Shown: positions 8,481 to 17,138, counted from the first letter of the stretch. The stretch is DNA of 64,000 nt from an uncultured Eubacteriales bacterium (GCA_900548145.1 URJB01000010.1:7947-71946); one strand, 5' to 3'. The notes: a model not told the origin generated them from the letters alone. Translations and numbers: made by a program.

Positions 8481-9287
8481 ATGAGCCTGAATGAAACGGC
8501 CCATCCCTACACCATGGAAGCCCTGAGGGCCAAAAAAGGATACATTATTGATATGGACGGCGTGATCTACCATGGCAACATGCTGCTGCCCGGGGTGGAG
8601 CGCTTTGTGGATTTTCTGAAAAAGAACGATAAACGATTTCTATTCCTGACCAACTCCAGCGAGCGCGCTCCTCGGGAGCTGCAGCAGAAGCTGGCCCGGC
8701 TGGGGCTGGACGTGGACGAGAGCCACTTTTACACCAGCGCCATGAGCACCGCGGCCTTCCTCAAGGGCCAGTGTCCCGGCGGCAGCGTGTACGCCATCGG
8801 CGAGCCGGGCCTGTTCGGCGCGCTGTACGACGCGGGCTTTACCATGAACGAGGTGAACCCGGACTATGTGGTGCTGGGGGAGACCCATACCTACAATTAC
8901 GAAAAGATCGAGCGGGCGGTGCAGCTGGTGCTGGGCGGCGCAAAGCTGATCGGCACCAACCCCGACCTGACCGGCCCCATCGAAAACGGCATCGCCCCCG
9001 CCTGCAAGGCGCTGATCGCCCCCATCGAGCTGGCCACCGGCCACAGCGCCTATTTTCTGGGCAAGCCCAATCCCCTGATGATGCGCCACGGCCTGCGCCG
9101 TCTGGGCGTCAGCACGGACGAGGCCGCCATCATCGGCGACCGGATGGATACCGACGTGATCGCGGGCGTGGAAAGCGGCATCGACACGGTGCTGGTGCTT
9201 TCCGGCGTGACCTCCCGGGAGGAAATGAGCAAGTTCCCCTACCGGCCCCGCTATGTGCTGAACGGCGTGGGCGACGTGGTAGGCTGA
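8481..9287 (+). CDS. HAD-superfamily subclass IIA phosphatase (NagD-like)
   Basis: A 268-residue HAD-IIA hydrolase. Motif I is DMDGV with D24 as nucleophile and D26 as general acid; motif II is LTNSS; the C2 cap lies in the middle; motif IV is GDRMDTDV. The length matches the NagD/p-nitrophenyl phosphatase family, whose members dephosphorylate sugar phosphates or nucleotides. AAAGGAG precedes the ATG. Confidence 0.9.
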   Translation: MSLNETAHPYTMEALRAKKGYIIDMDGVIYHGNMLLPGVERFVDFLKKNDKRFLFLTNSSERAPRELQQKLARLGLDVDESHFYTSAMSTAAFLKGQCPGGSVYAIGEPGLFGALYDAGFTMNEVNPDYVVLGETHTYNYEKIERAVQLVLGGAKLIGTNPDLTGPIENGIAPACKALIAPIELATGHSAYFLGKPNPLMMRHGLRRLGVSTDEAAIIGDRMDTDVIAGVESGIDTVLVLSGVTSREEMSKFPYRPRYVLNGVGDVVG

Positions 9288-9336
9288 CCGATTTTCGCGG
9301 CCTTCGCCGCAGCGGAAAAACAAAAGGGGAATGCAA

Positions 9337-10953
9337 ATGCACGGAATTTCTGGCATTTCGGGAAAAACAGCGCGCGTATTGACGGCGCTGTTTTTCCTGC
9401 TTCTGGCGCTGGCGGGCTTCCTGACGGTGCGGGATTACGGTATGCCCTACGACGAATACACCGAAATGGCGATCTTCCACAGCAATGTGGAGGAGTACCG
9501 CCTGCATTGGCCCTTCCCCATCGAGGAAGGTTATTTCGCCAGTGAAGGAGGCCAGCCCATTTCCCAGAGCATCGAAAAAGATCACGGCATCTGCGCCTAT
9601 TACCCGCTGATCCCGTTGCTGCCGTGGCTGCGGCAGGATATCTACACCTATTCGCTGGTGTGGAGCATCCTGACCGAGTGCTGGTTTTTGCTGGGCTGCA
9701 TCGCTGTGTACGGCGTGTGCCGCAATCTGGGCATGGGATGGCTGAGCAGCTGCGCCGCCGTGCTGCTGCTTTATCTCTGTCCCCGGTTCTTTGCGGAGGG
9801 ACATTACAATAATAAGGACGTAGTGCTGCTGTGTCTGTTCCTGCTGACCTTCTGGCAGGGAGCCCGGCTGCTCCGCAAGCCCACCCTGTCCCGGGGAGTG
9901 CTGCTGTCCTTTTTCGGGGCCATGGCGTTCAATACCAAGATCGTGGGCATTTTCGCGTGGGGCCTGATGGGCCTTGCCATGATCGTTTCCCTGACGGCTC
10001 GGAAGAAGTGGAACCGTTCCATGGTAGGGCTGGCGGTCGCGACCATCCTTAGCTTCGTCGGTTTTTACGTGCTGCTGACCCCGGCCCTCTGGTCGGACCC
10101 CATCGGCTTTTTCCACTGGTGCATGGACAACGCGGTGAACTTCTCCCGCTTCGGCGGCGAGGTGCTGTTCCGGGGCGCGCGGTTCTGGGATATCAATCAG
10201 GAAACGCCCCTGCCGTGGTACTATCTGCCCTTCATGATCCTGGTCACGGTGCCGCTGCCCACGCTGTTTTTGGTGGCGGCGGGCAGTGCCCGGGCGCTGG
10301 CGAAGCCTCTGCGGAAGAAAACGCGGAATTTGTCCGATCCCCGGCAGGTGCTGGGTCTGGCCTTTCTGGCGGCATTCACGGTGCCCGTTTTGTACAGCTG
10401 CGTGGGCAAGCCCCTGATGTACAACGGCTGGCGACATTTCTACTTTGTGTATGCGGGCATGGTGCTGCTGGCGGCCATGGGACTGGACGGCATTCTGCGT
10501 GGGCTGCGGCAGCGGAAGGCCCTTCGCCGGACGGCCGTGGGGCTGACAGCGGGTTTCCTTGCGCTGAGCGCCGTGGGGATCGCCCTGAACCATCCCTACG
10601 AGTGCGCCTATTATAATGTACTGATTCCCCGAGACGCTACCGAGACCATGGAAATGGACACGTGGAACGTGTGCCCCACCGGCGCGTACCGGCAGTTATT
10701 AAGCCAGACCGAGGGTCATGTGACCATTGGGTGCTATTTCAACGACCTGATCCCGGCGGCCTACAAACTGCCCGCCGACCTGCGGGCCCGGCTGACCGTC
10801 ACCCATGAGGACGACGAGCCGTACCTTTATTATGGGGCTACCTATGCGTGGGTGTATCACGCCGTGCCGCCGGCGGGCTACCGGGAGCTTTTCTCCATCA
10901 AAAGCTACGGAAATACCGTGGGAACGGTCTATGAGCGGGTGGAGGAACCCTGA
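9337..10953 (+). CDS. Membrane glycosyltransferase of the PMT/ArnT (GT39/83-like) fold
   Basis: About 538 residues with around a dozen transmembrane helices and a C-terminal soluble tail. The first external loop carries an acidic DE pair (GMPYDEYTEM) as in polyprenol-phosphate-dependent glycosyltransferases of the ArnT/PMT fold. It probably transfers a sugar from a lipid-linked donor outside the membrane; acceptor unknown. An ATG at 9331 abuts the AAAAGGGGA site too closely, so the second ATG at 9337 is preferred. A strong terminator follows at 10980. Confidence 0.75.
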   Translation: MHGISGISGKTARVLTALFFLLLALAGFLTVRDYGMPYDEYTEMAIFHSNVEEYRLHWPFPIEEGYFASEGGQPISQSIEKDHGICAYYPLIPLLPWLRQDIYTYSLVWSILTECWFLLGCIAVYGVCRNLGMGWLSSCAAVLLLYLCPRFFAEGHYNNKDVVLLCLFLLTFWQGARLLRKPTLSRGVLLSFFGAMAFNTKIVGIFAWGLMGLAMIVSLTARKKWNRSMVGLAVATILSFVGFYVLLTPALWSDPIGFFHWCMDNAVNFSRFGGEVLFRGARFWDINQETPLPWYYLPFMILVTVPLPTLFLVAAGSARALAKPLRKKTRNLSDPRQVLGLAFLAAFTVPVLYSCVGKPLMYNGWRHFYFVYAGMVLLAAMGLDGILRGLRQRKALRRTAVGLTAGFLALSAVGIALNHPYECAYYNVLIPRDATETMEMDTWNVCPTGAYRQLLSQTEGHVTIGCYFNDLIPAAYKLPADLRARLTVTHEDDEPYLYYGATYAWVYHAVPPAGYRELFSIKSYGNTVGTVYERVEEP

Positions 10954-10979
10954 GTGCCGAACTTTATTCCTATTTTCTC

Positions 10980-11011
10980 AAAAAACACTCCGAATTTTGG
11001 AGTGTTTTTTT
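10980..11011 (+). terminator. Rho-independent terminator
   Basis: CACTCC-GAATTTT-GGAGTG hairpin, extended by flanking A/T pairs and ending in a run of T, after the glycosyltransferase gene. Confidence 0.9.
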
Positions 11012-11012
11012 C

Positions 11013-11041
11013 TTGACATTCGTATCAACCTCTCCTACAAT
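11013..11041 (+). promoter_or_regulatory. Consensus promoter of AraC-type regulator
   Basis: TTGACA (11013-11018), 17 bases, TACAAT (11036-11041). It directly abuts the preceding terminator, so the regulator gene is an independent unit. Confidence 0.85.
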
Positions 11042-11093
11042 GTTACATACGGTCAGAAAGCTGGCCAGAACTATATAAGGATGATACAGCAAG

Positions 11094-11984
11094 ATGGACG
11101 AACTTCGATTTATCCCTATCAATACCGAAGACAGCGACCCCGGCGTATTTGTTCAGGGCATTCACGTCCCTGCGCGGCTGGTAGAAGAAAGCGGTGTGTG
11201 GATCCGGGAGGCGGGCAGCGCCATTCTGACCCAGGACCAGTACCAGATCGCGCCTTTTTATCATACGCTGTGGCTGGTCGCTGACGAGGGCGACATGACC
11301 ATGACCTTCGGCAATCAGCGCCTGCGCTTCAAGAAGGGCGAATGCTTCGTTATTCCCGCGGGCACGACGGACTGCCGTCTGGAAGAAGCCCGGGACAGCC
11401 GCCTTCTGTGGTTCACGGTGGACGGCGCACTGGCCACGTCCTTCCTGCGGCAGATGAACGCCCACAATCTGGTGCCCGCCCGGCAGGGCATCCTGCCCAA
11501 TCAGGTGCTGCTGATCCGGCAGATCGTGCAGGTGCTGGTGCGCCACAGCGGCACCGATCAGGCCAGCTTCCAGCTGGCGCAGCTGCTCTGGGCGCTGCTG
11601 GCGGCCCACAGCGGCCACAGCGTAGCCACCAACGCGGTGCTGAGCCATGAGATCGCCCGGGTGGTGGACGCCATGCGGCAAAGCCAGTATCAGGCCAACT
11701 TCAGCCTGGCGGAAATGGCCGCCATCAGCCGTATGCCCATGGAGACCTTCCGCAAGCGCTTCACCACGGAGCTGGGCATTCCCCCGCTGGGCTACCTGCA
11801 GTTCCAGAAGATGGAGCGTGCCAAGACCCTGCTGCGGGGCGGCATGAGCGTGCGCCAGACCGGCGTGGAGATCGGTATGCCCGACCCCTACCATTTCTCC
11901 AAGCAGTTCAAGCACATCGTGGGCATGAGCCCCACCGCCTACCTCAAGCACGTGGGCCCCATGGAGCCCGACGGCCGGGCCTGA
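11094..11984 (+). CDS. AraC-family transcriptional regulator
   Basis: A 296-residue protein. Residues about 15-120 form a cupin-like ligand-binding domain (FGNQRLRFKKGECFVIPAGT is visible in part). Residues about 190-290 carry the double AraC helix-turn-helix, with FSLAEMAAISRMP and the closing PDPYHFSKQFKHIVGMSPTAY signature. It likely responds to a small molecule, often a sugar in this family. AAGGAT lies before the ATG. No obvious target operon is adjacent; the next gene, pfkA, has its own promoter-like sequence. Confidence 0.88.
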   Translation: MDELRFIPINTEDSDPGVFVQGIHVPARLVEESGVWIREAGSAILTQDQYQIAPFYHTLWLVADEGDMTMTFGNQRLRFKKGECFVIPAGTTDCRLEEARDSRLLWFTVDGALATSFLRQMNAHNLVPARQGILPNQVLLIRQIVQVLVRHSGTDQASFQLAQLLWALLAAHSGHSVATNAVLSHEIARVVDAMRQSQYQANFSLAEMAAISRMPMETFRKRFTTELGIPPLGYLQFQKMERAKTLLRGGMSVRQTGVEIGMPDPYHFSKQFKHIVGMSPTAYLKHVGPMEPDGRA

Positions 11985-12017
11985 CCGGGGAAAATAGAAA
12001 AGAACCTTTTATTTCTG

Positions 12018-12052
12018 CGCAAGCCTTTGCTCAAAAAGGCTTGCGTATTTTT
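12018..12052 (+). terminator. Rho-independent terminator after AraC gene
   Basis: Perfect 11-base stem CGCAAGCCTTT/AAAGGCTTGCG with a 6-base loop, then TATTTTT. Confidence 0.9.
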
Positions 12053-12120
12053 CTGGCTGTGTTATACTGAAAGACGGAATTTTTTCCTACATTCTTTCTT
12101 TATGATAAGGAGATTGCGAT

Positions 12121-13173
12121 ATGATCCGGAAGATTGGTATCCTGACCAGCGGCGGCGACAGCCCCGGAATGAACGCGGCGGTTGTGAGCGTCGCTCGTTG
12201 CGCCGCCATGAACGGCATCCAGCTCATGGGCATCAAGCGCGGCTATAACGGTCTGCTGGGCCTGAGCAAGAACCCCGAGGACGATATCTGCGCCCTCGAT
12301 CTGGAAACCGTGCTGGATATTGCCGACCAGCGCGGTACCTTCCTGCGCACCGCCCGCTGTGTGGAATTCAAGCAGCCCGAAGTGCGCCGTCAGGCGGCGG
12401 AGAACCTGCGCCAGCTGGGCATCGACGCGCTGGTGGTCATCGGCGGCGACGGCAGCTTCACCGGCGCTATGTATCTGTGCGAGCTGGGTATCCCCTGCGT
12501 GGGCATCCCCGGCACCATCGACAACGACCTTGGTTACACCGAGGCCACCCTGGGCTATGACACCGCTGTGAACGTGTGCGTGGAAGCCGTGCGCTCCATC
12601 CGCGCCACCAGCCGCAGCCATGACCGCCCCCACGTGGTGCAGGTGATGGGCCGCAACTGCGGCGATATCGCCATGAAGACCGCTATGGCGACCGGCGCGG
12701 AAATGCTGATCGTTCCCGAAGTGGAATGGGATGTGGACGAAGTGGCCGCCCGCCTGAACTGCCTGATCGAGCAGGGCAACACCCGCGCTACGCTGGTCAT
12801 CAGCGAGCACTGCTGGGACAACATGAAGCCCTTCGACTGGCGCAAGTTCCTCAACGATAACGGCAAGACCGTTTATCCCGGCGAGCCCATCAGCGCTGAG
12901 TATCTGGCCAGCATCCTCAAGCGGAAGTGCGGCGGCGCGGAGGTGCGCTCCACCGTCATCGGTTACACCCAGCGCGGCGCTCAGCCCACCGCGCAGGACA
13001 GCGCCTTCGCCTTCGAGGCCGGCCATCAGGCCGTGCAGCTGCTCAACCGCGGCATTGCCAATCAGGCTATCGGCATCCGTCACGGCCGCGTCTTCAATAT
13101 GCCCATCATCGATGCGCTGAGCATGAAGAAGACCTTCGACCGCGAAATGTACAATCTGATCAACAAGCTGTAA
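12121..13173 (+). CDS. pfkA: ATP-type 6-phosphofructokinase
   Basis: A 350-residue phosphofructokinase that phosphorylates fructose 6-phosphate to fructose 1,6-bisphosphate in glycolysis. GGDSPG (11-16), GGDGS (108-112) and PGTIDND (130-136) are present. In this family the second glycine of GGDG and the glycine of PGTIDND are associated with ATP rather than pyrophosphate use, so ATP is inferred as the donor. A TATACT -10 (12063-12068) lies near the start, with TTGCGT 16 bases upstream at the base of the previous terminator. The class II aldolase for the next step is at 40.7 kb. Confidence 0.93.
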   Translation: MIRKIGILTSGGDSPGMNAAVVSVARCAAMNGIQLMGIKRGYNGLLGLSKNPEDDICALDLETVLDIADQRGTFLRTARCVEFKQPEVRRQAAENLRQLGIDALVVIGGDGSFTGAMYLCELGIPCVGIPGTIDNDLGYTEATLGYDTAVNVCVEAVRSIRATSRSHDRPHVVQVMGRNCGDIAMKTAMATGAEMLIVPEVEWDVDEVAARLNCLIEQGNTRATLVISEHCWDNMKPFDWRKFLNDNGKTVYPGEPISAEYLASILKRKCGGAEVRSTVIGYTQRGAQPTAQDSAFAFEAGHQAVQLLNRGIANQAIGIRHGRVFNMPIIDALSMKKTFDREMYNLINKL

Positions 13174-13183
13174 GCTGCTTATG

Positions 13184-13227
13184 GAAAACCCCGCCTTTTC
13201 CCGTCATGGAAAAGACGGGGTTTTTCA
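13184..13227 (+). terminator. Rho-independent terminator after pfkA
   Basis: AACCCCG..TTTTCC / GGAAAA..CGGGGTT stem followed by TTTTT. Confidence 0.85.
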
Positions 13228-13411
13228 GCCGGTAGGAAAGGTAATTTTGTATGTTTCTTTCCGATTCGGCAGAGTGCCGAAAAACCAGTCCATTTTTCTG
13301 CAAATTTCTGCAAACGTTCCCTTTTTCCGCGAAAGCGACTTTTCAGAAATTGATTTTTGCGCTATACTATGATTGAATACACCCGCGATACAGCAAAAAG
13401 GAGCGCGACTT

Positions 13412-14626
13412 ATGACGGATTTTGTAAACAACTGGAATAATGAGCTTCTGACGACTCCCGTGGCTCCGCTGGGCCTGATCGCCATGCCCGGCTGCGAGGA
13501 AATGGGCAAGCTGGTCAACGGCTGGCTGATGAAGTGGCATGAGCAGCAGGAAGCCCTGGAAGACACGCCCCTTTACTCCCTGATGGGCTCCAATCGGAGC
13601 GACTTTCTGATCGAAGCCCGCTGCCCCCGGTTCGGCACCGGCGAAGGCAAGGGCATGGTCAAGAGTACTGTACGCGGATATGATATTTACATTCTGACCG
13701 ACGTGGGAGCCTACAACAAAACCTATCAGATGTACGGCAAGGAGGTGCCCATGTCTCCCGACGATCATTTTCAGGATCTCAAGCGCATCATCGGCGCTAT
13801 CGGCGGCCGCGCCAAGCGCATCAACGTCATCATGCCCTACCTGTACGAGGGCCGACAGCACCGCCGCTCCACCCGGGAAAGTCTGGACTGCGCTCAGGCG
13901 CTGCAGGATCTGCAAAATCTGGGCGTGAGCAACTTCATCACCTTCGACGCTCACGACCCCCGCATTCAGAACGCCGTGCCCCTGATGGGCTTTGACAGCG
14001 TCCGTCCCAGCTATCAGATTTTGAAGGCTCTGTTCCGCAAGGATAAGGATCTGCAGCTGGATCGGGAGCACATGATGATCGTCAGCCCCGACGAAGGCGC
14101 GCTGGATCGGAACATCTTCTTCTCCTCCGTGCTGGGGCTGGATATGGGTATGTTCTACAAGCGCCGCGATTACACCCGCATCGTCAATGGCCGCAACCCC
14201 ATCGTGGCTCACGAATATCTGGGCGACGACGTGGAGGGCAAGGACATTCTGGTGTCGGACGATATTATTTCCTCCGGCGACAGCATTCTGGATCTGGCCC
14301 ACGAGCTGAAGAAGCGTAAGGCCAACCGCATTTTCGCTTCCGCCACTTTCGCCCTGTTCACCAACGGTCTGGACGCCTTCAACAAGGCCTACGAGGAAGG
14401 CTACATCAGCCGCGTGATCTCCACCAACCTGACCTACCGCACCGACGAACTGAAGAACGCCCCGTGGTTCATCGAGGCGGACATGAGCAAGTATATTTCC
14501 TACATCATTGCCAGCCTGAACCACGACCGCAGCCTGAGCCGCCTGCTGAATCCCTACAGCCGCATCAAGAACCTGATCGAACGGTATCACGAGCAGCAGA
14601 CCGCCGCCGGCTTCCGTCTGGTGTAA
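13412..14626 (+). CDS. Ribose-phosphate pyrophosphokinase family protein (long, divergent form)
   Basis: A 404-residue member of the PRPP synthetase family, clearly longer than the usual ~315 residues. The fold landmarks are recognisable: a KRR flexible loop (FYKRRDYTR), FDAHDPRIQN in place of the usual DLHAxQIQ, SPDEGALDR, and a PRPP loop written DDIISSGDS rather than DDIIDTxGT. These changes suggest a divergent subfamily, probably still making phosphoribosyl pyrophosphate from ribose 5-phosphate and ATP. The ATG at 13412 is chosen because AAAAAGGAG lies just upstream; an ATG at 13373 has no such site. Confidence 0.82.
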   Translation: MTDFVNNWNNELLTTPVAPLGLIAMPGCEEMGKLVNGWLMKWHEQQEALEDTPLYSLMGSNRSDFLIEARCPRFGTGEGKGMVKSTVRGYDIYILTDVGAYNKTYQMYGKEVPMSPDDHFQDLKRIIGAIGGRAKRINVIMPYLYEGRQHRRSTRESLDCAQALQDLQNLGVSNFITFDAHDPRIQNAVPLMGFDSVRPSYQILKALFRKDKDLQLDREHMMIVSPDEGALDRNIFFSSVLGLDMGMFYKRRDYTRIVNGRNPIVAHEYLGDDVEGKDILVSDDIISSGDSILDLAHELKKRKANRIFASATFALFTNGLDAFNKAYEEGYISRVISTNLTYRTDELKNAPWFIEADMSKYISYIIASLNHDRSLSRLLNPYSRIKNLIERYHEQQTAAGFRLV

Positions 14627-14643
14627 GCGAAGAGCATACATGG

Positions 14644-14674
14644 AACGACGCTTTTTCGGAAGCGTCGTTTTTTT
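14644..14674 (+). terminator. Rho-independent terminator
   Basis: AACGACGCTT-TTTCGG-AAGCGTCGTT followed by a T run, after the PRPP-synthetase-family gene. Confidence 0.92.
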
Positions 14675-14676
14675 AT

Positions 14677-14705
14677 TTGACAATTATATCGCCAACTGTT
14701 ATAAT
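14677..14705 (+). promoter_or_regulatory. Perfect consensus promoter of padR-DUF2812 unit
   Basis: TTGACA (14677-14682), 17 bases, TATAAT (14700-14705), starting three bases after the terminator tail. Confidence 0.9.
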
Positions 14706-14712
14706 CAAATCG

Positions 14713-14738
14713 TGATATATCGAACAATGATATATCGA
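14713..14738. promoter_or_regulatory. Candidate PadR operator
   Basis: Two copies of TGATATATCGA (14713-14723 and 14728-14738), each containing the palindrome GATATATC, spaced 15 bases apart immediately downstream of the -10 element. The position fits autorepression by the PadR protein encoded next. Confidence 0.65.
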
Positions 14739-14758
14739 CGGGAGAGTGAAACGAACCG

Positions 14759-15082
14759 ATGAATGAGAATATGGCGTTGACGGAATCCACCTACTATATC
14801 CTGCTGGCGCTGGCGCAGCCCCGGCATGGATACGGCATCATGCAGCAGACGGAGCAGCTGTCCGGGGGACGGGTGCGGCTGGCGGCGGGGACCCTGTACG
14901 GGGCGCTGAACGCCCTGTGCGAAAAGGGCTGGATCGTGCCGGTTCCCGCTCAGGAGGAAAGCCGCCGCAAGGAGTACCGGCTGACGCAGCAGGGCGAAAG
15001 CGTCCTGCGGGGCGAACTGGAACGCCTGCGGGAACTGGTGCGCAACGGAGAAATCATTCTGGAACAGGGGGCGAAGGAATAA
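14759..15082 (+). CDS. PadR-family transcriptional regulator
   Basis: A 107-residue winged-helix repressor with the family's N-terminal pattern: TYYILLALAQPRHGYGIMQ, then LAAGTLYGALNALCEKGWI, then EYRLTQQG. A GGAGAG site precedes the ATG. Its TAA stop overlaps the ATG of the DUF2812 gene by one base, so the two are translationally coupled. PadR/DUF2812 pairs are common in Clostridia and the regulator probably controls its own operon. Confidence 0.93.
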   Translation: MNENMALTESTYYILLALAQPRHGYGIMQQTEQLSGGRVRLAAGTLYGALNALCEKGWIVPVPAQEESRRKEYRLTQQGESVLRGELERLRELVRNGEIILEQGAKE

Positions 15083-15600
15083 TGGAACGCAACGCGGAGA
15101 CCAAAACCGTTTTTCGCTGGTGGTGGGAGTGGGACTTTGACAAGGAGGAGCAGTGGCTGAACCAGATGGCTCAATCCGGCTGGCTGCTGGATAAGGTAGG
15201 GTTCTGCATTTATCGCTTTGTACGCTGCGAGCCCGGCGCTTACAGCGTCCGACTGGAAATGCACCCCTGCGATAAGGATTATCTTTCCTTTATGGAGGAC
15301 GCGGGAGCAGAGTACGTCGGCCGTATGCTGCAATGGGTCTACTTCCGCAAAAAGCTGACCGACGGCCCCTTCGATCTGTTTTCCGATATCGATTCCCGCA
15401 TCCGTCATCTGGAACGGGTAGGGAACCCCCTGCTGGTGCTGGGACTGGCGAATTTGGCCATCGGGATCACCAATTCCATTCAGGCCAACGCCGAATATGC
15501 ATGGATCAATCTGCTGTGCGCCACGCTGCTGATGTACGGCCTTGGCCGCATCCACGGCAAAAAGGAAGCGTTGGAAAAAGAAAGACTGCTGAGAGAATAA
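15082..15600 (+). CDS. DUF2812 membrane protein
   Basis: A 172-residue protein with the DUF2812 pattern (TVFRWWWEWDFDKEEQWLNQMAQSG) in the first 110 residues and two hydrophobic segments near residues 115-160. Function unknown. It is coupled to the padR gene and therefore likely under its control. A hairpin at 15607-15636 follows the stop. Confidence 0.85.
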   Translation: MERNAETKTVFRWWWEWDFDKEEQWLNQMAQSGWLLDKVGFCIYRFVRCEPGAYSVRLEMHPCDKDYLSFMEDAGAEYVGRMLQWVYFRKKLTDGPFDLFSDIDSRIRHLERVGNPLLVLGLANLAIGITNSIQANAEYAWINLLCATLLMYGLGRIHGKKEALEKERLLRE

Positions 15601-15822
15601 ACAGTCAGAGCCGCATGAGTTTCGTCATGCGGCTCTCAGACTGTCGAAAAACCCCTGATCGACCGCCCGCGCTCGCGAACAGCGCTTCGCTGGTTCGCGG
15701 AAAAAATGCTGCAGCGTAAGACTTAGGGGCTCCGCCCCTAAAACCCCGGCAGGAGGCAGTGCCTCCTGCACCTCCACTTTTTTGACACACTGAGAGCCGC
15801 ATGAGTTTCGTCATGCGGCTCT
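15601..15822. repeat. Repeat element bounded by identical hairpins and inverted ends
   Basis: An identical 30-base hairpin (arms AGAGCCGCATGA/TCATGCGGCTCT, loop GTTTCG) occurs at 15607-15636 and 15793-15822. Between them, about 150 bases begin CTCAGACTGTCGAAAAA and end with its near reverse complement (TTTTTTGACACACTGAG). The interior holds AGGGGC/GCCCCT and a 21-base palindrome at 15749-15769 (GCAGGAGGCA-G-TGCCTCCTGC). That palindrome has the same layout as the repeats at 3.76, 31.3 and 63.9 kb. No coding capacity is seen. Confidence 0.75.
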
Positions 15823-15827
15823 GTTTG

Positions 15828-16589
15828 TTATTCCTGCTGAAACATCCGTTCCAGCTCGTCGTATTTTTCCCGGGTAATGAGCGCGTCCTGCGGGATGCCT
15901 TCCAGCCGGGCGGCGTAGGTCCAGCGGCCATAGGGAGTGATATCCCGAATCTTGTTCAGATTGACGATGTAGCTCTTGTGGCAGCGGAAGAACAGGTCGG
16001 GGGGCAGACGCTCCTCCATGTCGCCCAGCGAATCGCCGGTGACGTAGCGGCTGCCGTCTGCCGTGTACAGCACGGTGGAGCGTTCCTCCCGCTGGATCAG
16101 CACGATATCCTCAAAGCTGAGGAAACTGACGCCGCCCCGGTGATGGAGCATCATGCGGCCCTCTACCCGGGGCCGGGAAAGAGGCGGACGGGCAGGCTCC
16201 GGCGCTGTTTCCGGGGATCGGAGCAGGTTCCGCGCCCGCTCCAGCGTCTGCATCACCCGCTCCACCTTGAAGGGCTTCACCAGATAGTCGAAGGCGTATA
16301 CCTCGAAGGCGTCGCCCATGTAGCCCTCGTGTGCCGTGGCGAAGATCAGCAGAATGGCCGGGTTCATGTCCTGAATGACCCGGGCGCATTCCACGCCGGT
16401 CATTTCGGGCATTTCTACATCCAGAAAGACCACGTCAGGCCGCAGGGTCTCCGCCAGCTCGATGGCCTGTTTGCCGTCGGAGGCTTCCCCGGCCAGCGTG
16501 AAGCCGTCGGCCTTTTCGATCAGCCGCCGCAGGATCATCCGCATTCCGCTGTCGTCGTCCGCGATCAGGACCCGCAGATCGCCGTTCAT
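15828..16589 (-). CDS. LytTR-family response regulator
   Basis: A 253-residue regulator. Residues 1-120 are a receiver domain with acidic pocket D11-D13, phospho-acceptor D57 (VVFLDVEMPEMTG) and the lysine in YLVKPF. A linker follows, and residues about 150-253 are a LytTR DNA-binding domain (ERSTVLYTADGSRYVTGDSL, FFRCHKSYIVNLNKI). The ATG at 16589 is preferred because the upstream gene's TGA overlaps it as ATGA. It is the last gene of an nfeD-floA-hypothetical operon; no histidine kinase is present nearby. Confidence 0.93.
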   Translation of the reverse strand: MNGDLRVLIADDDSGMRMILRRLIEKADGFTLAGEASDGKQAIELAETLRPDVVFLDVEMPEMTGVECARVIQDMNPAILLIFATAHEGYMGDAFEVYAFDYLVKPFKVERVMQTLERARNLLRSPETAPEPARPPLSRPRVEGRMMLHHRGGVSFLSFEDIVLIQREERSTVLYTADGSRYVTGDSLGDMEERLPPDLFFRCHKSYIVNLNKIRDITPYGRWTYAARLEGIPQDALITREKYDELERMFQQE

Positions 16590-17098
16590 CCGCGCCGCCC
16601 CCATTTCCGCTGGCCGGGCCGGGTCAGAATTTCATTCATGACCACGCCCTGCACGATGGCGCGGCTGTCCAACGACAGCACAGAGGAGGTTTCCTCGTAG
16701 GGGTTGGGTTCGTCCGGCAGGTGCTGAACCGTAAATTCTTCCTCATGACCGTGGCCCAGCTCCGGGTCGCACAGGTCGCGGCCCTCGTCGCTGTCCACGT
16801 TCAGGCTGCCCACATAGTCGCCGGGCCGGGTCAGGGGAGCCCGTTCCAGCGAATGGGACATTCCCTGACCCTCGTCGGAGAAGCCTTCCGCCTCCTGGCA
16901 GAAGGGCTCCGGGTCGACCGTTGGGGCGGGGGTAACTCTGGTTACGCTGACGGGATCCGTCGGTTCAAAATGAATGGGCTTGGGGTTTACCTGTCCCCGC
17001 CGGTAAGGGGCGGATTTTTTTCGGGACTGCTTTGCGCCGCTCTTTCGGAACAGCGATACGCATACGCCGATGATAATCAATGCCACTAACGTGTCCAT
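16586..17098 (-). CDS. Hypothetical protein with N-terminal membrane anchor
   Basis: A 170-residue protein with one N-terminal hydrophobic segment (TLVALIIIGVCVSLF), then a basic stretch and a long acidic, low-complexity tail rich in E, D, P and S. No family recognised. It lies between floA and the LytTR regulator; its stop overlaps the regulator's ATG. The architecture suggests a membrane-tethered cytoplasmic tail, possibly a partner of the flotillin scaffold or of the regulator, but that is inference. GGAGG precedes the start. Confidence 0.75.
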   Translation of the reverse strand: MDTLVALIIIGVCVSLFRKSGAKQSRKKSAPYRRGQVNPKPIHFEPTDPVSVTRVTPAPTVDPEPFCQEAEGFSDEGQGMSHSLERAPLTRPGDYVGSLNVDSDEGRDLCDPELGHGHEEEFTVQHLPDEPNPYEETSSVLSLDSRAIVQGVVMNEILTRPGQRKWGRRG

Positions 17099-17138
17099 GA
17101 GTTCCCTCCTTTCTGAAAAACGGTGAGTCGGTCAGGCA

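Noticed and set aside
15605..15931. 108-residue minus-strand frame
   Set aside because: It reads through the repeat element and repeats RMTKLMRL from the duplicated hairpin; no ribosome site.
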